From the NCBI RefSeq assembly GCF_030506255.1, contig NZ_CP113431.1:2792001-2856000 (forward strand): a stretch of DNA of 64,000 nt, read 5' to 3'. Made by a program: the position numbers and the translations under genes. The stretch comes from Nocardioides sp. Arc9.136 (lineage in GTDB: Bacteria; Actinomycetota; Actinomycetes; Propionibacteriales; Nocardioidaceae). This document shows, piece after piece, positions 28,062 to 35,672 of this stretch (position 1 is its first letter; each line of letters begins with the position of its first letter). The notes beneath the pieces were generated by a model. The model had not been told where the DNA came from. It saw only the letters and a list, made by a program, of their open reading frames with translations, and made no database searches.

Positions 28062-28341
28062 AGCCGAGGAACGCGCCGCCGGCGTTCATCACCGCGAACC
28101 ACAGCACGAGCGCGGTGCCGCCCAGCCAGGGCAGCCGGCCGGGGTGCGGCGTCCACCAGGCACAGGCCAGCACCAGGAAGGCCAGCCACACGGCGACGAG
28201 CAGCACGACGGCCCACCAGGGGGCGAGCAGCCCGCTCGCGGCGTACGGGAAGAACGCGACGACGACCAGCCCCATGCCGATGAAGGGCTGGGGCGAGACG
28301 GCGTTCGGGTTCTGCGGGCGGACCTTGCGGCGGCGGGCCAA
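28051..28341 (-). CDS. small membrane protein
   Basis: A 96-residue protein with a basic N-terminus (MARRRKVRPQNPNAVSPQPF) and three hydrophobic segments (about 22-41, 43-63, 71-91). I recognise no family; it is typical of short conserved actinobacterial membrane proteins. It follows the 72-residue gene on the same strand by 4 bases. Confidence 0.7.
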   Translation of the reverse strand: MARRRKVRPQNPNAVSPQPFIGMGLVVVAFFPYAASGLLAPWWAVVLLVAVWLAFLVLACAWWTPHPGRLPWLGGTALVLWFAVMNAGGAFLGWTA

Positions 28342-28345
28342 CCGG

Positions 28346-28564
28346 TCAGTCCCGACCGGGCTCGGCGCCGTCCGCGGGCGCGTCGTCGTTCCAGTCGGGG
28401 TCGTTGTCCCACGCCTCGTTGCGCTCCTGGGTCTTCTCCAGCGCGCGCTCCGCCTCGGCCGCCGAGGGGTAAGGGCCCAGCCGGTGCCGGCTCGGGCAGA
28501 GGTTGTCCGTGGTCTCGACGCGGTGGTGCTTGACGCAGAACCAGTACTCCTCGGGCTCGCTCAT
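28346..28564 (-). CDS. short hydrophilic protein
   Basis: A 72-residue acidic protein: MSEPEEYWFCVKHHRVE, C-x-HH and a later cysteine (NLCPSRHRLGPYPSAAEAERAL) suggest a small metal-binding head, followed by a helical and Asp-rich tail. Such short proteins are common in Actinobacteria with no known role. It is probably co-transcribed with the membrane protein downstream. Confidence 0.7.
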   Translation of the reverse strand: MSEPEEYWFCVKHHRVETTDNLCPSRHRLGPYPSAAEAERALEKTQERNEAWDNDPDWNDDAPADGAEPGRD

Positions 28565-28631
28565 GCGGTGAAAGTACCCCGCGGTCCCGGGTCACAGCGC
28601 CGCAACACCGGCGACACACGGTTGTGGGTGC

Positions 28632-29558
28632 ATGTCCGCCATGGAGGCGATGTTCGAGGGCTACACCTCCAGTGGCCCGGCGTACGACGAGATGTTCGAC
28701 GGCGAGGAGCTGCGGCCGCCGTACCAGCGCCTCAGCAGCTCGCTGCGCACGATGACCACCCCCGACCTGGGGCCGGGTGCTGATGCGGACCACGAAGGGC
28801 TTCGAGCCGGTCCACGTGGTCTACCGGCGCATCGACGACGAGTTCCTCGACCCGGTGCACTTCCGCGCCGACTCCGCGCTCGGGTGCCCCGGGCTGATCG
28901 ACGCCGCCCGGGCCGGCAACGTCACGCTCGCCAACGCCGTGGGCAACGGCGTCGCCGACGACAAGCTGGTCTACAGCTACATGCCCGACATCATCCGCTA
29001 CCACCTCGGCGAGGAACCGGTGCTGCGCAACGTCGACACGTGGCGGATGGGCGAGCCTGAGCACGCCGACGAGTTGCTCGACCGGCTCGACGAGCTCGTG
29101 CTCGAGCCGGTCGACGGCTCGGGCGGCAAGGGCATCGTCATCGGCCCCCAGGCGACCCGCGCCGAGCTCGACGAGCTGCGCCGCGAGGTGCTCGCCGACC
29201 CATGGGCGTGGATCGCCCAGCCGGTCGTCCAGCTCTCGACCGTGCCGACCTTCGTCGACGGCGAGCTCGGGCCGCGCCACGTCGACCTGCGGCCGTTCGC
29301 GGTCAACGACGGCAGCCGGGTGTGGGTCCTGCCCGGGGGCCTGACCCGGGTCGCGCTCGCGGAGGGCGAGCGTGAACTCCTCGCGCGGTGGGGGCCAAGG
29401 ACACCTGGGTCCTCGCCGGGCCGACCGCCGTCGAGCTGGCCGCCACCGAGCAGGAGCCCGGGCGGGCCGACCACGCCGGGCACCCCGACCACCCCGGGCA
29501 CCCCGGGCACCTGGAGCGCGCGGATGTCGGTGGAGGTGGACGTCACCCGCCTGGCGTG
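28632..29558 (+). pseudogene. decayed circularly permuted ATP-grasp gene (Rv2411c-like)
   Basis: The N-terminus (MFEGYTSSGPAYDEMFDGEELRPPYQRLSSSL) is followed after about 45 codons by a sequence that belongs some 200 residues further on in the family ([25 protein letters not shown]). The frame changes at the junction near 28770. The second part runs through [26 protein letters not shown] and [13 protein letters not shown], then loses frame twice near 29368-29395, where NSSRGGG and [10 protein letters not shown] appear in two other frames. The ATP-grasp core is therefore missing. The alpha-E and transglutaminase genes that usually follow are absent. Confidence 0.85.
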
Positions 29559-29562
29559 AGCC

Positions 29563-30003
29563 TCAGGTGAGGTCGTCGTAGGACCGCTGGCCGGTCTCGG
29601 CCAGCCGTCGCTCGACGCGCAGGACGGCGACCTCGTGCTCGGGGTCCCCGCTCATCGCGGCCGCGAGCCGCAGGTGCGGCAGCGCCTCGGCGAGCCGCGC
29701 CTGGCGCTCGAGGGCACGTCCCAGCGCGTGGCGTGCCCAGTCGTCGTCGGGGTTCTCCGCGACGAGCGACGCCAGCTCCTCCTCGGCGCGGCCCAGCTGC
29801 GCACGCAGCAGGAACGCCCACGCCCGCAGCGACCGCAGCCCGGTGTTCCCCGGCTCCTGCTCCAGCGCCGGCTCGATGACGTCGAGCGCCTCCACCGGCG
29901 CGCGGCGGGCGAGCAGGTCGTGCGCGGTGCGGTAGGCGGACTCGTGGCCGCGCTGGCCGGGGAAGACCAGCGGCGGCGCCTTCAGCTCCTCGGGCTCCTC
30001 CAT
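29563..30003 (-). CDS. tetratricopeptide-repeat protein
   Basis: A 146-residue helical protein with about three TPR-like units (YRTAHDLLARRAPVEALDVIEPALEQEPGNTGLRSLRAWAFLLRAQLGRAEEELASLVAENPDDDWARHALGRALERQ, in parts). It probably mediates protein contacts; partner unknown. It diverges from rnpB. Confidence 0.8.
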   Translation of the reverse strand: MEEPEELKAPPLVFPGQRGHESAYRTAHDLLARRAPVEALDVIEPALEQEPGNTGLRSLRAWAFLLRAQLGRAEEELASLVAENPDDDWARHALGRALERQARLAEALPHLRLAAAMSGDPEHEVAVLRVERRLAETGQRSYDDLT

Positions 30004-30054
30004 GGCTCCAACCTACGTCGGGTGGCGGCGGCCGGGGTGTGCGATCCTTGGGCC

Positions 30055-30462
30055 GCGGACGGGCTGGCCGGGCGACCGCGGCGCACCCCTCGGGGTGCGG
30101 CGAGGAAGGTCCGGGCTCCACAGGGCAGGGTGGTGGGTAACACCCACCCGGGGTGACCCGCGGGAAAGTGCCACAGAGAACAGACCGCCTCCCGGCTCCG
30201 GCCGGGCGGCAAGGGTGAAACGGTGGTGCAAGAGACCACCAGCGACCTGGGTGACCAGGTCGGCTCGGCAAACCCCACCCGGAGCAAGGTCAAGAAGTCG
30301 CGGGTCCGCCCGCGACGCGTGCACGTTCGAGGGCTGCCCGCCCGAGTGCACGGGTAGACCGCTGGAGGGCGTCGGCAACGGCGCTCGTAGATGGATGGTC
30401 GCCCCCCGGTGCCCCGCGAGGGGCCCGGGGACAGAACCCGGCCTACAGGCCAGCCCGTCCGC
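30055..30462 (+). ncRNA. rnpB: RNase P RNA, bacterial type A
   Basis: The catalytic RNA of RNase P, which trims tRNA 5' leaders. The ends pair: GCGGACGGGCTGGCC (30055) with GGCCAGCCCGTCCGC (to 30462), forming P1/P2. Core signatures are GAGGAAGGTCCGGGCTCC (about 30099), ACAGAGAACAGACCGCC (about 30171), GGGTGAAACGGTGGTGC and the 3' ACAGAACCCGGCCTACAG. Length about 408 is normal for a type A RNA. Confidence 0.96.
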
Positions 30463-30489
30463 ACCACCCCGAACGCCGGCCCGACGACG

Positions 30490-30852
30490 TCAGACCGCGA
30501 GCTCGGCGAGCTTGTCGGTGGCCCGGTAGCCCTCGGCCACGCCCTGGACCACGCAGGCGATCGAGTGCGAGTTCTCGGTGCGCAGCGGGAGGATCGCCCG
30601 GTAGGCGGGCGAGTCGTACCACCGGCGGGCGGCCTCGACGTCGGGGAACTCCAGGACCACGAGGTCCCCGTCCCAGGCGCCCTCGAGCGGGGTGAGCGCG
30701 CCGCCGTGCACGAGGAACCTTCCCCCGAAGGGCGCCATCGAGGCGTCGATGCGCTGCAGGTAGTCGACGATCGCCGGCCCGACGTTGACGTCACGGAGGT
30801 AGGCGACGGCGTAGGCCTTCGCGGCGCGGGGGTCGGTCTGGGTGGTGTTCAT
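30490..30852 (-). CDS. DUF1330-family protein
   Basis: A 120-residue ferredoxin-like small protein: KAYAVAYLRDVNVGPAIVDYLQRIDASMAPFGGRFLVHGG and the WDGDLVVLEFPDVEAARRWYDSPAYRAILPLR segment match DUF1330, of unknown reaction. GGAGGA lies 5 bases before the ATG. It is divergent from the XRE regulator across a spacer with a perfect palindrome, so it may be that regulator's target. Confidence 0.87.
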   Translation of the reverse strand: MNTTQTDPRAAKAYAVAYLRDVNVGPAIVDYLQRIDASMAPFGGRFLVHGGALTPLEGAWDGDLVVLEFPDVEAARRWYDSPAYRAILPLRTENSHSIACVVQGVAEGYRATDKLAELAV

Positions 30853-30926
30853 GTGGTTCCTCCGGGAGTGAGGGTTCGGGTGGTGCATCGGAGCCCGATC
30901 ACAGCGCGCCGGAGGTGGTCGCGTCG

Positions 30927-30943
30927 ATGACCTCGGAGGTCAT
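30927..30943. promoter_or_regulatory. 17-bp palindrome, likely operator
   Basis: ATGACCTC, one base, GAGGTCAT: two perfect 8-bp arms. It sits 35 bases before the XRE-regulator GTG and 75 bases before the DUF1330 start in their shared spacer, the expected place for a dimeric repressor site. Confidence 0.6.
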
Positions 30944-30978
30944 GGCGGCGCCGGCGCACCGCCGCTAGCGTCCCGAGG

Positions 30979-31740
30979 GTGGACGCCCCGGCCGGAACCC
31001 TGATCCGCGAGTGGCGGGTGCGCCGCCGCCTCTCCCAGCTCGGCCTGGCGGACCGCGCGGAGGTGTCCTCGAGGCACCTGAGCTGGATCGAGACCGGGCG
31101 GAGCCGGCCGACCGCCGCGATGGTCCTCCGCCTCTGCTCGCACCTCGACGTGCCGCTGCGCGAGCAGAACCGCGTCCTCCTCGCCGCCGGGCACGCACCC
31201 GCCCACCCCGAGCACCGGCTCGGGGACCCGCCGATGGCGGAGGCCAACGCGGCCCTCGAGGCGATCCTGCGGGCCCACCAGCCCTACCCGGCGCTCGTGG
31301 TGGACCGGCAGTGGGACCTGGTCACCGCCAACGACGCGCTCTACGCGCTGCTGGGCGACCTCGACGAGGAGCTGCTCGCCCCGCCCGTCAACGTCATCCG
31401 GCTCTCGCTGCACCCGCGCGGACTCGCGCCCAGGATCCTCAACCTCGCCGAGTGGCGTGCGCACCTCGCCGAGCGCCTGCGCCGTGAGCACGAGGCGAGC
31501 GGGGAGGCGGCGATCGCCGCGCTGCTCGAGCTGGCGCGTGACGGGCGGACGGCCCCGGCGCCCTCGTCGTCGCTCGTCGTGCCGCTGCGGCTGCGCGTCG
31601 GGACGGAGGCGGTGCTGTCGCTGATCTCCACCACCACGGTCTTCGGCACCCCGCGGGAGGTGACCCTCTCGGAGCTGGCGATCGAGGCCTTCTACCCCGC
31701 GGACGAGGCGACCCGCGGGTTCCTCCAGGGTCGTCCGTAG
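30979..31740 (+). CDS. XRE regulator with MmyB-like ligand domain
   Basis: A 253-residue protein with an N-terminal helix-turn-helix (RRRLSQLGLADRAEVSSRHLSWIETGRSRP, about 14-44) and a C-terminal MmyB-like domain (YPALVVDRQWDLVTANDAL, FYPADEATRGFL). Such regulators bind small hydrophobic ligands and often control adjacent oxidoreductase-type genes. The start is GTG. The divergent DUF1330 gene is the likely target. Confidence 0.9.
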   Translation: MDAPAGTLIREWRVRRRLSQLGLADRAEVSSRHLSWIETGRSRPTAAMVLRLCSHLDVPLREQNRVLLAAGHAPAHPEHRLGDPPMAEANAALEAILRAHQPYPALVVDRQWDLVTANDALYALLGDLDEELLAPPVNVIRLSLHPRGLAPRILNLAEWRAHLAERLRREHEASGEAAIAALLELARDGRTAPAPSSSLVVPLRLRVGTEAVLSLISTTTVFGTPREVTLSELAIEAFYPADEATRGFLQGRP

Positions 31741-31749
31741 GCTCGCGCC

Positions 31750-31953
31750 ATGACCGAACGCCGACTCGTCCTGGTCCGCATCACCGCGGCCGAGATGCCC
31801 ACCGCGGGTGCCGCGACCGCCTTCGAGCTGCCCGACAGCGTCCTGACGATGCTCGACGAGGGTTGGTCGGTGCTCAGCCACACCACGGGGTTCCCGGACC
31901 TCTCCGGCGACATGGTGGTCTCGCTGTACTGCGAGAAGGCGCCCGCCGCCTGA
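31750..31953 (+). CDS. hypothetical short protein
   Basis: A 67-residue protein (MTERRLVLVRITAAEMPTAG, then a strand-helix-strand pattern ending CEKAPAA). No family recognised. It starts 9 bases after the XRE regulator, so co-transcription is likely. Confidence 0.6.
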   Translation: MTERRLVLVRITAAEMPTAGAATAFELPDSVLTMLDEGWSVLSHTTGFPDLSGDMVVSLYCEKAPAA

Positions 31954-31965
31954 GACCGCGAGGGC

Positions 31966-32916
31966 TCAGCCGGGCAGCCCGGGCAGCCCCGACCAGGGGT
32001 CCTCGCGACGCCACAGGGTCGGCAGGTGGACGGTGACGCCGTCCGCGGTGGCGAGCCGGTCGAGGATGCGGATGGTGGCGTCGAGGTCGTCCCCGGCGTA
32101 CGGCAGCGCGCGCAGCGGCCGGTCCAGGGGCCGGAAGAAGTCGTCCCAGTGGGTGAGCACGACGCGGCGCGCACCGACGGCGCGCACGGTGTGCTCCCAG
32201 TACTCCTCGAGGTACGGCTCCGGCTGCACGCCGAGCTGGCCGACCCCGAGGTAGGCGACCTCGGCGCGGTGCCCGGCGAGCGAGCCGGCGACGTACCCCG
32301 CGCTCCCCTGCACCAGCGCGGTCCGGCCGCTCGGCCCGTGCCCGACCAGGAGGGACCACGCCTCGCCGCAGCGGTACGCCGCGGTGCGCGCCGGCGGCAC
32401 GAGCGGCGCGTCGATGGTGCCGGGGTAGCGGTCCGGCGGGCAGTGCGCCGAGGCGACGAACGTCAGCGTGAACGCGCCGCACCCGACGACGTCCCCGGAG
32501 GCGACCGTGCGGACGCGGTCCTCGGCCAGCCCGCCCCCGCGGCCGACGTTCGCGGTCGAGGCGCCGCCGAGCAGCGGGGCGCCGGTGCGCGCCGCGACGA
32601 CGGCGGAGTCGAGGGCGTGGTCGTAGTGGCTGTGCACCGGGACGACCGCGTCCAGCCCGGCCACGCCGGCGTCGCCGAGGGCGCGGGCCAGCGCCGCGTC
32701 GATCCGGCCCGGCGAGGGGGCGATCCGCCCCAGCGCCACTCGCAGCAGCCCGGGTCGGGAGAAGAACCCGTCGGTCATCACCGCCGAGGCCCCGTCGGAG
32801 ACCAGCAGCGTCGACACCCCGAGGAAGGTCACCCCCAGCGCTCCCGCCTCCGCGGGCGCCACGTCGTGGCGGGAGGCGTGCCGGTGCAGGTCGGGTCGTC
32901 CGGGCTTGAGGCGCAC
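31966..32916 (-). CDS. metallo-beta-lactamase-fold hydrolase
   Basis: A 316-residue MBL-fold protein. The metal motif is H95-S-H97-Y-D99-H100, with later ligands in VASAHCP (about 155) and VLTHWDD. The family includes lactonases, phosphodiesterases and UlaG-like enzymes; the substrate here is unknown. It diverges from the ECF sigma gene. Confidence 0.85.
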   Translation of the reverse strand: MRLKPGRPDLHRHASRHDVAPAEAGALGVTFLGVSTLLVSDGASAVMTDGFFSRPGLLRVALGRIAPSPGRIDAALARALGDAGVAGLDAVVPVHSHYDHALDSAVVAARTGAPLLGGASTANVGRGGGLAEDRVRTVASGDVVGCGAFTLTFVASAHCPPDRYPGTIDAPLVPPARTAAYRCGEAWSLLVGHGPSGRTALVQGSAGYVAGSLAGHRAEVAYLGVGQLGVQPEPYLEEYWEHTVRAVGARRVVLTHWDDFFRPLDRPLRALPYAGDDLDATIRILDRLATADGVTVHLPTLWRREDPWSGLPGLPG

Positions 32917-32984
32917 GCGGGCACGCTAGTGCGATCTCGTGCCGGCCGGAGGGAACCCCGTGCCCGCCGGGCCGCGTCGTACGC

Positions 32985-33497
32985 GTGATGGACGAGACGG
33001 AGTTCGCGGCGTACACCGACGGGGCATGGCCGACGCTGGTGCGGGCGGCCGTCTTCCTCGGGTGCGCGCTGCCCGACGCGGAGGACGCCGCGCAGGCGAC
33101 CCTCGTCAAGTGCTACCGGTCGTGGGCCAAGGTGACCGGGGCCGACAACCGGGAGGCCTACGTCTACCGGATGCTCGTCAACACCGTCCGGGACAGCCAC
33201 CGCCGGCCGTGGCGCCGGGAGCGCTCGCACGCCGACGTGCCGCAGGGCCGGGCCGAGGGGCACGACCCCCACCTCGCGGTCGAGGTGACCGACGCGGTGC
33301 ACCGGGCGCTGGACGGGCTGAGCAAGGTCAACCGCGACGTCGTGGTGCTGCGCTACTTCGTCCAGCTCACCGAGGCCCAGACCGCCGCCGCGCTCGACGT
33401 CGCCCCCGGCACCGTCAAGAGCCGCCTGTCCCGGGCCCTCGCCCAGCTCGCCACCGACCACCACCTCGCCGACCTGACCGGGAGGAACGCCCCGTGA
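32985..33497 (+). CDS. ECF sigma factor, SigE/SigM-like actinobacterial group
   Basis: A 170-residue ECF sigma factor. Region 2: LVRAAVFLGCALPDAEDAAQATLVKCYRSWAKV; region 4: LTEAQTAAALDVAPGTVKSRLSRALAQL. The next gene overlaps by GTGA and encodes a membrane-anchored protein with a short cytoplasmic N-terminus, a position often held by the cognate anti-sigma factor. Confidence 0.9.
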   Translation: MMDETEFAAYTDGAWPTLVRAAVFLGCALPDAEDAAQATLVKCYRSWAKVTGADNREAYVYRMLVNTVRDSHRRPWRRERSHADVPQGRAEGHDPHLAVEVTDAVHRALDGLSKVNRDVVVLRYFVQLTEAQTAAALDVAPGTVKSRLSRALAQLATDHHLADLTGRNAP

Positions 33498-35479
33498 CCG
33501 ACCTCGAGCGCCTCTGGGACGACCTCCCCGTCGGCCCCGCGCCCACCGACCGCATCCTCCGCGCCGCACGGGCCGAGCGCGGCGGCCGACGCCGTGCCCT
33601 GCTGCGCCCGACCGGCACGGTGCTCGCGCTCGGCGCCCTCGCCGCGGCCTTCGTCGCGGGCACGCACGTGACCGGCGGGGACGGGCCGGGCGAGCCCGGC
33701 GACCGGCCGTACGGCGGGGCCGCCACGGGACCCGCGACGTTCTCGGGCGCGCTGGTCGCGGCCGGCTCCTGCGAGGCGCTGCTCGAGCACTACGTCGACG
33801 CCGGCCGGGAGCTCGTCGGCCCGTGGGGCTGGGACGGCTTGCCGTACCTCGTCGGGCTGGGGGCCGACGGCGCCATCCCTCGCGGCGGCTTCGGCGGCGC
33901 CATGCAGCGCAACGCCTACGCCCCCGACCAGGCCAAGGTCACCCGGTCGACCAGCAGCGACACCGGGACCAACGTGCAGGAGGCGGGGGTCGACGAGCCG
34001 GACGTGGTCAAGACCGACGGCGAGGTGCTCTACCGGGTCGCCGACGGCCGCCTGACGTCGTACGACGTGAGCGGGCCCGACGTCGAGCGGATCGCCTCGG
34101 TGGCGCTGACCGGCATGCCCGACGCGGAGATCCTGCTCGCCGGCGACACCGTGGTCGTGGTCGGAGAGGACCGGCTGCTGAGCGTCGACGTCGCCGACCC
34201 GGCCGCGATGGAGCTGCGGAGCCGGGTCGACCTGACCTCCCCTGTGGTGACCGCCCGCCAGCACGGGGACGACGTGCGCCTGGTCGTCTCGACCGGCCTG
34301 CCCGACCTGCCCTTCGTGCAGCCGGGCCGCCGCCGCGGCATCAGCCAGGCGGAGGCGACCCGGCGCAACCGCGCGGTGGTCGCGGACACGACGATCGCCG
34401 ACTGGCTCCCCCGTGCCTCGCTCGACCGCGGACCCGAGGAGCAGCTCTCCGACTGCGCCGACGTCGCCGTCCCGAGCGCCACCGCGCCCCTGGGTACCAC
34501 CACGGTGCTCGGCTTCACCGGCAGCGACGTCGGCGCCTGGGACGTGACCGCGATCGCCGCCGACGCCTCCACGACGTACTCCTCGACCGACCACCTCTTC
34601 CTCGCCACCACCGGCGGGACCGTCGATCCCTCGGGGTGCGCCACCTGCACGAGCCGGACGGTCGGGCCGGCAGTCGACGGCACGACGCAGGTCTTCGACC
34701 TCGAGCTCGACGGGATCCGCACCCGGTACGCCGGCGCGGGTCGCGTCGACGGCGCCGTGCGTGACCGCTGGTCGATGGACGAGGCCGACGGCGTCCTGCG
34801 GCTGGCGCTGTCCCCCACGTCCGAGGTCGGCACCGCCAACGCCGTGGTGACGCTGCGGCGCGAGGGTGACGAGCTGCTCGAGGTCGGGCGGCTCGAGGGG
34901 ATCGCGCCCGGCGAGGACCTGACGGCGGTCCGCTGGTTCGACGACCTGGCCGTCCTCGTGACCTTCCGGCAGGTCGACCCGCTGTTCACCGTCGACCTGG
35001 GCGACCCGCGCGCCCCCAGGCTGCTCGGCGAGCTCAAGATCCCCGGCTTCAGCTCCTACCTCCACCCCCTCGGCGAGCGCCGGCTGCTCGGTGTGGGCGA
35101 GGGCCCGGTGCCCGCGTGGGACGGACGGACCGGCTGGGGCGCGCAGGTGGGGCTCTTCGACGTCACCGACCTGACCGACGTACGCCGCCTGGACACCGTC
35201 GACTACCCCGCCGGCTCCTGGGCCGGGGCGACCGCCGACCCGCGGCAGCTGACCTGGGTGCCGGGACGGCGCACCGTGGTCACCGTGGTCCGCCGCGGCC
35301 GGGCCGGGTACGTCTCGGTCCTGCGGCTGGCCGAGGGCCGGATGAGCAACCGGATGGTCCTCGCCGAGCGCGGGGACGACGTCGACGCCGTGCGCCTGGT
35401 CCCGCTGGCCGGCGACCGGGTCGTGCTGGTGACCGACGACGACGCCTCGTTCCTGCCCCTCGGACCGTCCGCTGGGTGA
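33494..35479 (+). CDS. membrane-anchored beta-propeller protein, possible anti-sigma partner
   Basis: A 661-residue protein. A 35-residue basic cytoplasmic head (TDLERLWDDLPVGPAPTDRILRAARAERG) precedes one membrane segment (about 41-58). The outside part carries the C-terminal beta-propeller family (TGTNVQEAGVDEPDVVKTDGEVLYRV, then repeated strands). The head looks like the sigma-binding stub of ECF-linked anti-sigma factors, so this may sense surface conditions and hold the sigma factor; that is inference from topology and the GTGA coupling. Confidence 0.85.
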   Translation: MTDLERLWDDLPVGPAPTDRILRAARAERGGRRRALLRPTGTVLALGALAAAFVAGTHVTGGDGPGEPGDRPYGGAATGPATFSGALVAAGSCEALLEHYVDAGRELVGPWGWDGLPYLVGLGADGAIPRGGFGGAMQRNAYAPDQAKVTRSTSSDTGTNVQEAGVDEPDVVKTDGEVLYRVADGRLTSYDVSGPDVERIASVALTGMPDAEILLAGDTVVVVGEDRLLSVDVADPAAMELRSRVDLTSPVVTARQHGDDVRLVVSTGLPDLPFVQPGRRRGISQAEATRRNRAVVADTTIADWLPRASLDRGPEEQLSDCADVAVPSATAPLGTTTVLGFTGSDVGAWDVTAIAADASTTYSSTDHLFLATTGGTVDPSGCATCTSRTVGPAVDGTTQVFDLELDGIRTRYAGAGRVDGAVRDRWSMDEADGVLRLALSPTSEVGTANAVVTLRREGDELLEVGRLEGIAPGEDLTAVRWFDDLAVLVTFRQVDPLFTVDLGDPRAPRLLGELKIPGFSSYLHPLGERRLLGVGEGPVPAWDGRTGWGAQVGLFDVTDLTDVRRLDTVDYPAGSWAGATADPRQLTWVPGRRTVVTVVRRGRAGYVSVLRLAEGRMSNRMVLAERGDDVDAVRLVPLAGDRVVLVTDDDASFLPLGPSAG

Positions 35480-35672
35480 GACCGCTCTTACGGGTGGGTT
35501 TCGTCCGCTGCCACGGGGCTATGGGGCAGGGGTCGGACACACCAGCCAGGGTGAAGCGTCACCCTTCTGCGGTGCTCCGCACAGGCGCGGCTCGGGGGCC
35601 GGCATGGGGTCCTCGGGTCGCGCCGTCCGGGCGTCGGGGACCGGTGCCGGCTGCGCGGCCCCCGTGGGCGGC

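Noticed and set aside
30055-30529. Several open frames over rnpB
   Set aside because: The RNase P RNA structure and signatures explain this segment; the frames lack family similarity.
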